Source of the DNA: Zopfochytrium polystomum
Lineage: Eukaryota; Chytridiomycota; Chytridiomycetes; Chytridiales; Chytridiaceae
Assembly: GCA_025765615.1 (NCBI GenBank)
Contig: JAIVFJ010000211.1
Span: 1 to 64,000, forward strand
Direction of reading: 5' to 3'
DNA: 64,000 bases
The position numbers were made by a program, and so were the translations under genes. This document shows, in pieces, positions 11,392 to 23,854 of this stretch (position 1 is its first letter; each line of letters starts with the position of its first letter). Below the pieces are notes generated by a model that saw nothing but the letters and a program-made list of their open reading frames with translations, was not told the origin of the DNA and did no database searches.

Positions 11392-11682
11392 TTCATGTTT
11401 TTGAATAGGCTGTTATCTGAAAACATGAAGCACAAACTTTGTCCAAATTGCAAAGGTGCTTGCAAAATCGATGAAGAGAGCTGCGCGCGCGTGCGGCCAT
11501 CCAAAAATGTGGACAGCTCCTTCTTCGACGTAAAGCCGTCGACCGTACATGTCCGTTCGGGTGATTTTTCGTTGTCTTGCTGCCTTTGCTCGCAGCACCT
11601 TGAAAGAGAAGCGCGGAGTGGGGTGAGGGGGAGAGGCCAAGTTTCGCTGCCCCGCGAAAAAGGAGGCACGGCGACAAATACA

Positions 11683-11688
11683 TATAAA
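11683..11688 (+). promoter_or_regulatory. TATA box of the gene at 11806
   Basis: TATAAA lies about 118 bp before the ATG and is followed by a pyrimidine- and CA-rich leader. Good position and sequence, but no other core element was identified. Confidence 0.5.
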
Positions 11689-11805
11689 GGAAACGGATCT
11701 CCGCCCTCCAGACCCGCTTTCTCCCCTCACACACTCACACAACCACACTTACAAACACGCAAAAGCAAGAGAGAGATAGATACAACAGCGCAATAGAGAA
11801 AGAGG

Positions 11806-12879
11806 ATGCACGGCAAAGGAATCTCATTTCCTCGCACCCCACGCCCGCGCCAGCGCACCCAGCGACAGCCGCAAGCAGCCGGATCTCGAAAGGACGGACG
11901 GTCGACCACCACCACCAGCACCACCACCAATATAGCAACCACCACCCGCTCCAACACGACCCCCGCCATCGACCGCCGCTTCGCCGCCCTTCCCTCCGAC
12001 CGGCTCCCCGCCTTCACCGCCGCGCTCTCCCTCTTCGCGCCGCTCGAATTCCTCGTCAGCCCCGCGCGGCGCCGGCGCGCCCAGCAGCCGCCACCGCCGC
12101 GCGAGTTCCCGCAGGCGACGCCCACAGCGCGGCACCTCTTCTCGCAGCACTGCCTCTCCTTCGCGGCGTTCCACCACGGCGCGGGGGTGTCGCATGCGGC
12201 GGCGGACGCCCTCGGGATGCCGGTGTGGGCCGCGGAGCGCGCGATGCACCGGCTGCACGTGCTGCAGCGGGAGGCGGCGACGCGGGCGCGCGAGCTCGTG
12301 ACGCAGGAGTGGAGGGGCGCGTGGTGGGAGGAGCCGGCGGCGGCGGAGGAGGGTCTGCGGCGGGCGGTCGCGGGGCTGGCGCGGGTTGCGGGGGAGGGGC
12401 CGTGGGCGCTGTTGTCTGAATCCGAGCTGTGCGAACTGAGCGACGACGGGGCCGCAGCAGTCATGGCCGGTGCCGACGCCGACGACGGCGGGTGGCGGCT
12501 CTGGTACGACGGCGGTGGCCGTGAGGAGGAAGCCGGGTGGGTGGACCTGGAGGGTCCGTCGTCGGGGTGGAGCGCGGCAACGCGGGGGTTTGTGGTTGCG
12601 GTGGCGGACAAGGCGTGGATGGTGGAGGGCGGGGCGTATTCAAGCAACGAGGCTGCGGGGCGGGCGTATCTGCGGAATGCGCACCGGCAGATGGCCCGCG
12701 CGACGGAGCGAAAAAAGTACCCTGGCTGCGGCGGTGGCGGTGGCGGTCAACCAGCGGCACGCGGTGCTGCAAGCACGGACGTGCGGTTTGTGCGCGAGGC
12801 CAGGAAGACGAACCGAAAGGGAAAGAGCTCCGAGGACGTGCTTCGCAGCTACTTGGACGAGCGGATGCTGGAGTTTTGA
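11806..12879 (+). CDS. Hypothetical protein (357 aa)
   Basis: A single open frame from ATG 11806 to TGA 12879 with strong GC-rich codon bias. Parts in order: a basic Thr-rich N-terminus of about 55 residues, a helical block beginning IDRRFAALPSDRLPAF, a compact helical region with a His-rich turn (about 125-165), a Trp-rich acidic middle, a glycine run, and a basic C-terminal tail (KTNRKGKSSEDVL). The basic ends and helical core would suit a nuclear or nucleic-acid-associated protein, but no family is recognised and no signal peptide or membrane segment is present. Confidence 0.6.
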   Translation: MHGKGISFPRTPRPRQRTQRQPQAAGSRKDGRSTTTTSTTTNIATTTRSNTTPAIDRRFAALPSDRLPAFTAALSLFAPLEFLVSPARRRRAQQPPPPREFPQATPTARHLFSQHCLSFAAFHHGAGVSHAAADALGMPVWAAERAMHRLHVLQREAATRARELVTQEWRGAWWEEPAAAEEGLRRAVAGLARVAGEGPWALLSESELCELSDDGAAAVMAGADADDGGWRLWYDGGGREEEAGWVDLEGPSSGWSAATRGFVVAVADKAWMVEGGAYSSNEAAGRAYLRNAHRQMARATERKKYPGCGGGGGGQPAARGAASTDVRFVREARKTNRKGKSSEDVLRSYLDERMLEF

Positions 12880-14280
12880 ACAAAAAAAATCTCATAACCG
12901 ATAGTCGATTTTCTGAAGTCGGACTTGATGGCAAAAGAGAATAACAGTTGACCTCGAACTGCTCGTTTGGGAGTGTATAGCTTGGAATGTCCGTTTGATG
13001 CAGGCACTGCAGAGTGATTAAGTAAGCAAAGCAAAAGAAGGAAACCCATTCAAGTCTGATTCACTCGGGCCTGATTGTGGAACGGAGTCCTCTTTGCTAA
13101 CGCCAAAGCACGAAGTAGCCCAAAGAACCTCCGCTTAGACTGATAACGCAAAATTGCGAATTTTGCGACGTCTAGATAGTGTGGGGGGTGTTGCCAAATT
13201 TATGAGGAGGGCAGCACAAGGGTCATTGGCTGTAAGTGAAAGAAACGGAGAGGATATAACATATCGCAATGGCAGCCAAGTGCCAGAGCGTTCACAATTT
13301 TCATGAAGCGAGTATTTGTTGAGACTCCTTGCTGTGTGGTCGCTCGCGACGTCGTTCATGTACTCGGTTTGCTGCTCCACGACTCCTCGGAGTCCTCCAT
13401 TTTTCTTTCATTAATTACGCAGTCAACATTGAAAATTAACGCCGACCGCAAACGAAAGAAGGGGAAACTTAAATCTGCCGCTTGACAGAGTAAACGTTTC
13501 TTTCCTCTTGTTTTATTGGCCGCAGTGCCTAGACAATGAAACTCGATCAGCCATTATTTTCTTTTCACCCAGTCGGCCACGAAAAATCAAGTACTGTGAT
13601 CGCCAACAAAACACAAGAGAAGTAAAATTTCACCTGGACGGACAAAGGTGAAGTCCTGTGGTCTGTTTGAAGGAGTCGTTTGCGCGTCGCGTCACAAGCT
13701 AATCCGGACTTCGTGCCACGACTACACGCCGTAGCCTGAGACGAAAACCTGTTGCTCCATGGAATCTCAGCCCATATCTTGCCGCCGTCTACATGATCTC
13801 GGGAGGCACGGCGATAGTTTTTGGTTGGGGCATCAGACCCGCGATCGTCCGCAAAGAAAAAGAAAACACGAAAAATCGCTCTCGTCGAGCAAACCTTCTC
13901 TTTTGCTCGTTCACAGACTCGTTTTTTTCCCCCACTTTCCCATCTCTCGAGCATCGTGGCTCGGAAATTGAACAAAAGGACCGATGTGCAAAGAACGCGC
14001 ACAAACGTCGAAACGAGACTTTCCTTGATTTTTTTTTTTTTCAGAAGTTGTCAGCTGGGGCGGTGGCCTTGTGTGCGCGGAAATAGCATTTCCTCATTTT
14101 CAAATAATAAACAGATCTTTCGCGATGCCTGTTAAAGCCGTCGAGTTCCGATTGAGTAGAAGTCCGTCTGCATAGTGAAAAGTCAGTTAGGGATAACTGG
14201 CACTACCAATGTCACCCCCGCTCTGGTTTCGAGAATTGCAAGAGATCAAACAGTAAATAAGCCAGATTCAGGAGAAAAAA
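12880..14280. other. Intergenic region, no supported gene
   Basis: Only short overlapping frames without protein character were found. Features present are T- and A-tracts (for example 14028-14040) and no recognisable repeat family or RNA gene. Confidence 0.5.
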
Positions 14281-15430
14281 AAAAGAGAAAAAAAAAAAAA
14301 AAAACCAGCACAAAACCAACATGTTCAGGGAGACTGATATAAGAGAGAGAGCGGTTAAACTAGTCTGGTCAAAGTGTGATTTGTTGTTGAGGCCGAGTTA
14401 TTAAAATTCCCCCCACCGAGGCAAGGACTCCAGTCCGGCTTGAAGGCTTGAAGCACCAAGAGGGAAAGAAGACACAGAACATATGCGAGGCCATTTCATT
14501 CATATCAAAAAAACAGGACAACAGCGGGCCTACTATACGACTCACAACCCAGACGGAGGAGTAAAAGAGCGAGAGAGGGAGGCTGGAAAAAAAAAGAAAA
14601 AAAAAAAAAAAAAAAAAAGGGAGGACAGCAACGAAGGCCAACAACAACAACACCAACGACAACAACGACAACAACACTAACAACAACAACAACAACAACA
14701 ACAAGACAAAAGGAGAGCAGGAAACAAGAAAACCGACCGCACTTGGAAGAAAGGAGTGCGCCCAGCAAAGGCAAATATTTAAAAAAAAAAACGGCTTGAA
14801 AACGGGGTGTAGGAGGGCGGACAAGAGCGGAACGGGGAGAAGAAAAAAAAGGAACGAAACGAAGTCAAGGACGAGCCGCCGACGAACTCGAAGAGGGGTC
14901 GGCAAAAGAGGGAAAGAAAATCGAGAGTGCACAAGGGGGGCCGGCGACGGCGGCATTCCCAGTTGGCATCGCAACAACAACAACAAACAACAAAAACAAC
15001 AAAGAACATTGGAGAGGAAGAAGAGAAAAATTGTGGAGCTGGGGGAGTTTTTTTGAAAATTGCAGAAAAAAAACAAAAAATGGCTGTCAAGGGCGCGCGT
15101 CGGGTAGTTGTCGGGAGGTTTTGGTAGTGCTGTGATGGGGGTGTTTGTGTGCGTTACGTCACGGAGCAAAGAAAGACGTGGAACAGCGGAGAAGGAACAA
15201 AAAAAAAAAAAAAAGACATGCTGAGATGGGTGGACAGAGGAATTGAGAAACGAAAGAGAAACAACCAAAACGAATCGCGGTATCTGTAGCGGACGCCACC
15301 CACCACGGCGGCGGCGGAAGCGGCGGTGGGGGCCGGGAGACTCCCACCTGCCCTTCAGGTCTATGATTTTCGAAGAATACAATAAGAAAGGAAAGGGCAA
15401 GGCGAAGCGACATGGGAAATGGGTGGGGGT
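14281..15430. repeat. Low-complexity A-rich and CAA-rich tract downstream of the Sfp1-like gene
   Basis: A runs near 14276-14302 and 14587-14618 and a CAA/CAACGA array near 14641-14703 dominate. The long minus-strand frame through here (14369-15439) consists of Phe/Leu/Ser runs produced by these tracts and is not a gene. It probably holds the 3' untranslated region of the transcription factor gene. Confidence 0.5.
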
Positions 15431-15435
15431 ATCCT

Positions 15436-18279
15436 TCACAACGCAATAGCCGCTTGCGCTGCCGCGGCAGCCGCCATCACTGCCTTCGCCGTCACGCTCG
15501 CCAAGGCCGCCGCCGAGCTCCTCTCCTCGGCCGCCGGCCTATGATTTTCCTTCTCCCTCGCGGCGCCCTTCGCCTTCTTCTCCTTCTCCTTCCCGGTCGT
15601 CTTCCTGGGCCTCACGCGCCCCTCGACCGCCGGTCCCTCGACCCCGGCGGCGCCCGCTTCGCCGCGCATGCGCGCCAGCTCGGCGCCGTGCACGTGCTCA
15701 AAGTGGTAACGGAGGCCGTTCAGCGACTTGTACCGCTTACCGCAGCCGACGACCGCGAGGCACGGGAACGGCTTGGCGTCGGGCCCGTTCTCGAGCTCGC
15801 GGAGGCGGCGCGCGGCGTCGGGAAGCAGCGGGATGGGCGCGGGGAGCGGCGTCGCGGCGGGGGTCGACAGTGCGGCTGCGGCGGTTGGTCCAGTAGCTGC
15901 TGCTGTGGTTGCTTCTGCTGGGGGTGCCGGGCACGACGGCGCGTCGTCGCAATGGTGGTCGTCGAGGTAGTCTTCGTCGACGCCGAGGCGCTCGGCGGCC
16001 TCCTTCTTTGCCTGGATCTCCTCGCGCTCAAACTCGCGCGCAAACGCCAGAATCTCGGGCTCAAGCGGGACGCCCGCGCGGGCCGTCAGCGCGACGCGGG
16101 CCGCCGACGCGACAGCGGCGCGGGTGGTGGCAAACGCGCGGGACGCGGCGCCAAAGTAGAGGCCGAGCTGCAGCAGGTCGCTCCCGTCGGCGTGCGTGTG
16201 CAGCAGGTGGTACTTCAGTCCGTTCGCATTGCGGTAGTAGCGGTGGCAGCACGGGCAAATGTACAGCTTGCCGTTTCCGGCCGAAGCCGCGTTGGCGCCG
16301 GCGCCGGCGGCACCCGCCGCGGTGGGGTCCTGAAGCGGCGCTGCGGGTCCAGGCGAGCCAGATACAGCTGGGCCGCCTTCTGCAGACTCTGCCAAGCCCT
16401 CGATACCTGGGTCGTTCACCGCTAGCCAGCCGAGCCTCAAGCGCTGTGGTGGTTCGCCCTCTCCAACTTTTGGTAGCCGCATCATCACCTGTTCCACGAG
16501 CGACAAACCCGCGTGTGCCGCAGTGGTGGTGGTGGGTGGCTCGGTTGGGGCGGCAGCTGGAGCGGACGAGGCGGCGTTGCGCGAACGCGAAGCGCGGGAG
16601 CGGGATGTTGCAGGCACGTCAGCTCTTGACCGCTCAGTCTTCCGTGACGCTGTCTTTTTCGCGGGAGCAGAGACGGCGGGTGATGGTGCAGGGGTGACTG
16701 GAGCGGCAAGCTGCAGTGATTCGAGCTGGGAGGGTTGAAGCTGATTTTCAATGCCGGTCATCCCATCCAGAGATGCTAAACTGCTGAAGTCCAGAAAGCT
16801 CTCCTCCACAGCTGGCAGTTTCGTCGCAGGCCGCGCGCGCGCCGCTGCCAGCTGCAGCGGCGTTGGCAGACCTTGATCCATGAATAGCGCATCGCCGAGC
16901 GCGAGTTTTGCATCAAGGGCCTTTGCCGTGGTGTGACCGAGCAGGGTGGACATTGATGGTGGGAACAAAGTCTCCCCTGCGTCTGACGTGACCGGGCTGG
17001 TTGGCCGTCCGCCAATTCGAAGCTTTTTCGTGGCGCGGACCAGTCCTTCCGCGGAAGTCGCAGTTGGTGGGAATGATCCTTCGGTCGATGGATAGCGCGT
17101 TGCCGCCCACCGCGATTGCGAAGTAGACAGTGTGTTGGCCGATAAAATCGCAGATGTCCGGTAAGAGTCTGTCCGCGGCTCGAACGGAACCTTTTCCCTC
17201 CGTATTCGGCCCGACGTTCGGGGAGTGGCGCGAGGAGACGGAACCTGCTTCTGGTTCAAGTGCGCCGACGAAAAGAAAGCGCTGGGAATCGGCGTCTGCA
17301 ATGGAGTGCCAGAACCGTCGCTCTCCAAGTCCAACATAAACTCGAACGGGTCGGCAACCGACTCTCCCGACCACGCCGTCGGGGGCGACACTGCGGACGT
17401 TGAAGGCGAATCCGACGCGGAGGGGGAGGGCGAGGCGGGAGACACGGCATTGTTGTCGCGGTAAATGTCGGCGAGTGATACAGATGCTACCGGGGGAGGG
17501 CAAAAGTAGTTGTCCAGGTCGAGGGCTTCGATCAGGTCGAGCGGGAAGCCCGGCTCGGCGGCTGCGGAGGCTCGGCCGGCTTCGGTCAGGCCGTCGACCA
17601 GGAGCTGCATGTCTTCCAGGTCAATGCCGAGGTCTATGGAGCCTGCCGACAGGGTTGCATAGTCCCCCGCCGCCGCCCCCGCTGCTGCTGCTGCTGCGGC
17701 GGCGGCCGAGTCGATCAGCATCATGTCGTCCAGGTCCTTGTCGAGGTTGAAGCGCTCTCCGGATCTGGCGCCCAGCAAGGAGGCCAGCGAGAGCACCTGA
17801 TCGGAAGGCTGCACGAGTGGGTTGGCTGAAGCCACATCATCCAAAACGCTGCATGACGTGTTGTCGTTGTTATTGTTGTTGTAGTTGTTGTTGTTGTTAT
17901 TGATTGAAAAAAGAACACCGAATGGCAAGGTGATCGCGGAAAAGGCAATGGGCGATTGGATCGGGATTTTAATGTGGAGAATTTTTTTTTTTTTTTTTTT
18001 TTTTTTTCAGGTGTTGGTTGTGGGGGAAGCATGGTGAAAACTTGGATCGAGTGGAACACTCCAAAGGGAGGCAGACAGACAGACAGAGAATGGTTTTTGG
18101 GTGGGCGGAAAAGAGAAAGAGGGGAAATTGTCCGAACCTGTCCATGTCAAAAGTGTCCTCGTCGCCCTCCGCCTCCACGGGCACAACAATCTGCGAGAGG
18201 CCTGCTCCTGCGCGTCCAACGAGATCGGCCCTCTCCTGCTGCTGCAGCTGATACTGTTGCGCGAAACTGCTACTGTCAC

Positions 18280-18313
<34 letters not shown>

Positions 18314-19682
18314 CTCCTCCGCTGCCTCAATAATGCTGTCCAGAAAGCTCTTTGGGTACGCCGGGAGGGTGGTCCCCGCCGTCATTCCCGCGACTGCAGC
18401 CTCCACAGTCGCTGCAGACGCCGCCGAGGCCGCCGCAGCAGCGGGCGACATCGCGGTCGCGGCCTCAAGAGCGGCGGCGGCGGCGGCGTCCGCGACGGCC
18501 GTCGCTGCAGCTTCGCTCGTGACGTCGCCGCTTGCAGGGCCTCCTGCCGCCAAGTGTCGCTCCTCGAGGTGGCGCACGAGGGCGTGCAGGTCTCGGTGGA
18601 CCGTCCCGCAGCACAAAAAGTCTCGGCAGAACTCGCGCTCGAGCTGCGAGTCGTGATGGTGCTGGTGCTGGTGAGTGGACGGTATCGCCGCTGCAATTGC
18701 TGAGCTGCTGGTGGGGGTGGAGATTGAGGACGCGGCTATTGCTGAGGACAGGGTCGACGCGGACGCGGAGACGGAGACGGAATGTGGCGGATGGGAGTGG
18801 CGCGATGATGAGCCAGAGGCCGCAGCCCCGCGGGAAGGTGATGGTGAAGCTAGTTGGGACAGCGAGGAGGGGAGTCGGTCGAGAATAGTGGAGGCGGTCG
18901 TGGCTGGGGACAAAGTAGACGGTGTCGCCATTGCCGCGTTTAGCCATCTATCGAGAACGGGGTGAGAACAAAAAAAGAAAAAGAAAACGTCACGATCAGT
19001 TGCTTCGGATCGGACAAGGGAGGGAAAAACACCGTCAAGCCCGCACGCACCTGTTCCCTGACAATAGCTTTGACGAGCGAGGCAACTCGATGGGAGAGAG
19101 GCTGCGGGTTCAAGGGGCAACAGGAATGTGAGAACAAGTTTTTTGCAAGACGCGACGTTGCTGACGATAGGGGTACCTGGTGAAGCTGAGCGAGTGGGAT
19201 GCGCCTCGCTTGAGGGGGTTCTTGGAATCAGAACGGGAGGTGGGGATGCTTATCGGCGTGCTCGGCGCGGCGGCGGAGGACAAAGGGTGGCTGCTGACGG
19301 TGGAGGAGGAAGGGGTGGAGATGGAGATGGCTGGCAAAGCAGGCGTGGCAGCTGCGTGCGAGGTGGGTGCAGACACTGGTGTGGAGGCTGCGGTGGATGG
19401 TATCGCGATGGCTGCTGACGCGGAGGTCGCAGAAGACGCGGTGGGCACGTTGCCAGAGACTGAAGAAGCCTGCGTGGCAGCAGCTGAGGTGGTGGTGGCA
19501 GCAGAAGTTGTGGTGGTGGCAGTCGCGGTGGTGGTGGCAGTGGCGCCTGAGGAAGACGACGTGGATCGATCTGAGGAGCGGACGGCGACGACGGCGACTG
19601 GGGCCGCGGCGGCCGAGGTCGCGGCGGACGAGCCGACGGCGGCGGCGGCGGCGGCGGCTGCGGACGAGATGGTGCGGAACAT
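15436..19682 (-). CDS. Sfp1-like C2H2 zinc-finger transcription factor, three exons
   Basis: Predicted exons: 19682-19177, 18947-18138 and 17848-15436. Both junctions are phase 2 and join without a stop, giving about 1242 aa. Exon 1 is Ser/Ala/Thr-rich low complexity. Exon 2 opens with RWLNAAMATP and carries an atypical finger (CRDFLCCG...HLEERH). Exon 3 carries two C2H2 fingers: ICPCCHRYYRNANGLKYH and a GCGKRYKSLNGLRYH finger, the latter a hallmark of the Sfp1/JAZF1 group. In yeast, Sfp1 controls ribosome-biogenesis and growth genes; a similar role here is inference. The second intron (289 nt) has a weak GTTCGG donor and holds a long T/A tract and CAA-type repeats, so the Asn run seen upstream of exon 3 is probably intronic. 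A CT-rich tract lies upstream of the ATG. Confidence 0.75.
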
Positions 19683-19805
19683 TTTGTCTGTCTGCCTGTC
19701 TCCTGTCTCTGCTTAATTGTCGGCGACTTTTTTTTTTTTCCCCCCCGTTCGTCCTTTCTTTCTTTCTTTTTTTTCTTTGCGAATTTTGATATTCTCTCAC
19801 TCTGA

Positions 19806-19863
<58 letters not shown>

Positions 19864-21510
19864 CTGTCTGGTTGTTTTCTGTCTCACACTGTGCCGGCTT
19901 CCGGCGCCGATTCATGTTTGTTTCGCCGCGTGGAAACAAAAGAAATCCGTCTCCCAAACAACTCAATTTGCATCTGAAAATTCATCCCGACTTTTCCCGA
20001 CGTACCTTGACCCCTGCCCGGAATGACCCGTCACTGGCCCGAAGCAAAGGGGCAGAGACAGGAGTGAGTCAGAATGCATGCTGCGATGCTCAACTCAACT
20101 CAGCTCAATGCAATCGAATCCTCCTCCGTTGGCGGTTTCATTGAGAGTTGAACCCGTCCGTCCTTGTGACAGGGGAAGAATGGATTAACCCAGACCCAAC
20201 AGGAAAAACGTGTTGGCCGCTTATTTCTTTCTTTCTTTCGACGGATGCAGCTTCGCCGCAAAAACAAACACACTGATTGTTTGCTGTGCCAATCAACAAA
20301 TAACGTTTACAATGGATCAGCCTCACACGCACATTCGGATAAAGTTGTCATGGGAGAAAAAAAGTGGGAATCGCAATCGGGCTTGAAAACGATCTGTCTT
20401 TTTTATAAAAAAAAAAATAAAAGAAAAAGAAAGCTTACCCAATCATATCCAAACAAACTCTCGGAATCGAAACGAACGATCAGAGGTCAATGGCAGTTCG
20501 CATGGCGTGCTTTCCCGTGTTTTTTTTTCCCTGTGGTTTCTTCCGCTACAATTTACCTCAGCTCCGGCGCCGAGGCGGACGACCCCGCGTGCCTTTCACG
20601 AGTGAATGATACACTGTGTGGGCAAAAGCCGCTCCCACTTTCCTTTGTTCTTGGACGAACGACAACTCGTTTTGCTAAACAGTTTTTGGGGTAAACTTCA
20701 ATTCGCTTGTGTGATGGACGCGGGCGTGGACACTGCCCTCGAGCGCGCAGCAGCCTGCCTCCCCAGCTCCCCCTTTCAAACACTGAATGCGGGCATCGAC
20801 CGTCTCCTTCCTCGCTTGGGACATCCAATTGGCCGAAAACTTGTCTTGTGGCGTCGCCGCGACGGTCAGAGTTGCTTGTAATGAATTGGCCAATGAACAA
20901 ACGTCAGCGTGTCTGCAACAGTGGGGGAACGCGGTTTGAGAGCAATGAGATGAAGAAAAAGCACCAATCAATGAGCGTTCAGCTGGGGCTCCATACACAC
21001 ACACACACACACCACATTACACACCACACACCACACACATAATATCAGCCTATTTCTCCTCTTGCTCTTTCCCCCCCGCACGACATCTCTTTGAAAAGTA
21101 GAAAGCACTGCAAGGCCCCCCGTGTGTCTGTGCCTCCGCCATATCACAAGACCCTACTTACTCAGTGGGTGTCGCGTGCACGCAGGCCCCTCGTACGTTT
21201 ATTGGACAAAGCAGCAGTATACAGGCCCAATCCGCGGCGCGTGCGCTTGGTGGGCAAGAGTGTCTCTTGTTCTTGGCTTCTTATCGGGGGCCGACGTTGT
21301 TTGACATTGTGTACACAGACACGGGGTGAGCGAGAGGGGGAGACAAGGGCGGCGAAGACAAGCGGGGCGGCTTGGTGGCGCAGCCGAATTCGACCAAAAA
21401 AAAGACACGCACGCGATACAATAAATAACTACGTGCCCTCTTTGTTGGTGCAACCAATCATCAAACCAACCAACCAACCAACCAAACACAGACAGACAGA
21501 CAGACAGACG
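19683..21510. other. Divergent intergenic region between the Sfp1-like and RNase-like genes
   Basis: No gene is supported. It contains a CT then CA microsatellite at 19813-19858, a CA tract near 20995-21012, and CAAC/CAGA short tandem repeats (21466-21510) just before the RNase start codon. Confidence 0.5.
19813..19858. repeat. (CT)n(CA)n microsatellite
   Basis: A pure CT tract runs straight into a CA tract, about 130-175 bp upstream of the Sfp1-like start codon. Confidence 0.9.
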
Positions 21511-22360
21511 ATGCACCCTCGCACTAGGACGACGACGACGACGCCCTTCAGCCTCCTCCTTCTCGTCGGCGTCCTCGTCGTGGCGGTCCTCCACCTATCC
21601 CCATCGCCGCCGACCGTAGGAGCGCTTGCCGCCCCTCTTCCCCACGTCGTCGATCAAGACGCGGCGGGCGCGGCGGACACAGGCGTCGTCGCGCGTCTGG
21701 CCCGGCGTGCCAAGGCCGGGTCCCGGCCGCCGACGCCGCCGGGAAAACGGACCAACGACGCAAAGTACAGACCCCCCCCCCGTTTCTCTCTTCTTTTTTG
21801 TTTCCCTTCTTCCGCGTTGGATCCGAGGGGGTTTCGCTGATGGTGGTTTTTTTAACAAACACAGCCGGAAAGCGCACATGAGGACGGGCTCCGTGCGCAA
21901 CCTGCCGCCAGCGGACAAGAAGATCCACGCCGGTGAGTGTGTCTTTGCGTTTAATGTCCTCACCATTCACCAAACCCCCCCCCCCGCACCAACCACCTCA
22001 CTCCCAACAGCTAGCGGCGCCGTCTACACCCGCACCGACGCCGAAACCGCCATCAAAAAAGCCCACGAGTCCCGTCGCGCCGTCAACCCCTCGGGCAAAC
22101 AATACCCGCACACCTTCTCGAACCGTCCCAACTCTGACGGATCCCCCGCGTTCCCCACTGAAAAGACTGCGGGCCGCGGGCGGGACAAGCTCAAGACGTT
22201 CCCGATCAAGCAGGGCGGCGAGGAGGCGTACGACCACTCAGGGCCGGCGGGGGCGGACCGCGTGGTGTACAAGGACGGGAGGAGGGGGAAGGGGCCAAAG
22301 TTTGTTGGGGTGATTAGTCACGATGGGCCGAAGGATTTCAAGGCGGCGACCATCAAGTGA
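21511..22360 (+). CDS. Secreted RNase T1/N1-family protein with altered catalytic Glu
   Basis: Predicted exons: 21511-21764, 21865-21932 and 22011-22360 (223 aa). The introns start GTACAG and GTGAGT and end ACAG. The N-terminus has a hydrophobic signal segment about residues 13-32, then a pro-region with RR and KR pairs suited to kexin cleavage. The RNase T1 core is in exon 3: YPHTF (His40 region), GADRVVY (Arg77) and GVISHDG (His92). Family members cleave RNA 3' of guanosine. Here the position of the catalytic base Glu58 (EWPI or EFPI in the family) reads KTFPI, so Thr replaces Glu. The broken paralogue at 2950-3987 shows the same change and the same intron positions. It may be a weak nuclease or a binder rather than a standard RNase. 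Confidence 0.8.
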
Positions 22361-22990
22361 AAGGGGCGCGCAAGCCGCACGGGCGTGAGTTGCTTCGAGC
22401 TCTTCGTGCTCCTTGCGTTGAACACCCCCCCCACCCCGCCTAGCCCCGAGAACTCGTCCATGTTCATTCTATTTTCCCTACACTTATGAAATTCTTAATC
22501 ATCAGTAGCAGTCCTATGCAACCATTACCCTTCAGCACTTCGCTTTGCTGCTTTCACTTTCCCCTACTCCCATCCATCCATCCATCCATCCAAGGTGCGG
22601 ATCACTTCTCAACTACACCGCTTCGTATGACACATCTTTGACCTGGTGTATGTGTGAGGTTGCGTTTGTGTCTCTGCCCGCAAAAGTCGCCTGTTTGTTC
22701 GGCAGTCAAAGTAACAAATGGGGGTGATCAACACGGGGGGAAGTGAGAGCACGGAAATTGATTCAAATTAATGTGGCGCTTGTTGCGCAAAACGAAAAGG
22801 ACGCGGCCCCCACCCTTCCCAGGACGAAAGGTTGCTATATATTTTCTGACGGCCACAATGACAAACAGGCAAAGAAAGAAGGACCTTTGAAAAGAAAAAA
22901 GGGGTGAGAGACGATAACGAATTGTAAGAAGAGCGGAGCAGCAAGAAAAAAACAACTGTGGAAAGAACAACGAACTGAGGCGGTGATCCC

Positions 22991-23548
22991 TCAAACCCGA
23001 CGCCCCCGCCGCTTCCGCTCCGGCAACACCCCCGCCACGCGCAGCGCCATGTCCGCGTACCACCACACCAGCGCGACAATCAGCATCGCGGGCGACCCGG
23101 GCCAGTCGAGGATGTAGCCGCGGCGCGCAGTCCAAAACGCGCACCACACCCCCCACGGCGCAGCCACCACCGCGCGTGCGGGACCGCTCCACCCTCGCAC
23201 CGCAACCCCGCCGCCCCAGAGCAGCATTGCGACGGTCGCCGCGGCGTTCACGACGGGGTACGCCAGCAGACAGACACCCGCGATCGTGCAGCACCATGCG
23301 CCGAGGGTCGAGCTGCGGTCAACGGTCGGGTGGATGACGAGGAAGGGGAGGACGCGGGAGTGTGTGAAGAAGGGGAGGAGGGCGAGGAGGTTTGCGGCGA
23401 TGAGGGTCGTGCGTGGGTGGCGGCGGAGGAGGACGGGGAGGAGGGCGGCGAGGGTGAGGAGGAAGAGGAGGAGGGTGGTGAGGAGGGTGAGGTGGGCGAG
23501 CATGGGAGCCAACGGCGATGAAGAGAAGGGCTGGATGTCCCTTGTCAT
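22991..23548 (-). CDS. Small multi-pass membrane protein (185 aa)
   Basis: An intact frame from ATG 23548. About five hydrophobic helices are visible, with an early Leu-rich helix and a later WAMLLW-like aromatic segment. Short basic loops and a strongly basic C-terminus (PERKRRGRRV) suggest a cytosolic tail. No family is recognised. Coding character is supported by GC-rich third positions and by helices spaced like a real polytopic protein. Confidence 0.6.
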   Translation of the reverse strand: MTRDIQPFSSSPLAPMLAHLTLLTTLLLFLLTLAALLPVLLRRHPRTTLIAANLLALLPFFTHSRVLPFLVIHPTVDRSSTLGAWCCTIAGVCLLAYPVVNAAATVAMLLWGGGVAVRGWSGPARAVVAAPWGVWCAFWTARRGYILDWPGSPAMLIVALVWWYADMALRVAGVLPERKRRGRRV

Positions 23549-23854
23549 GACGGGGGAATTATGAAGGCACCTGAGTGACAGGACAGAGAAAAATGTGGGA
23601 GGAGGTCTCTGTCGCAGTTGCACAACAATGACAAAAACCATTGGGTAAACTGTAGGGTACCAGAGGTGAAGCCGAGATTGAGAGGGTAGCAATTCAGTGA
23701 AGAGTTGGAGGCAGAAATTGCAGCGGTGTGAAGCAGGAAGCATATCAAAAAAGGAGGCAGGGCGTATACCTGAATGAAGAACAAGGAAAGTAGATTCCCA
23801 ATGAACAGAAGAAAGGGTTCTCGGAAAGCAGAAGTAAAAGAATAATCAGAAAGA

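Noticed and set aside
14369..15439. Long minus-strand open frame (356 codons)
   Set aside because: Composed of Phe/Leu/Ser/Val runs created by A- and CAA-rich tracts on the other strand; no domain and no codon bias.
17849..17928. Asn-rich N-terminus as the true start of the Sfp1-like protein
   Set aside because: An acceptor (TGCAG at 17849) and in-phase upstream exons with a further finger make the Asn run more likely intronic.
20245..20900. Overlapping frames before the RNase-like gene
   Set aside because: Both strands open by chance; no motif or splice context supports a gene.
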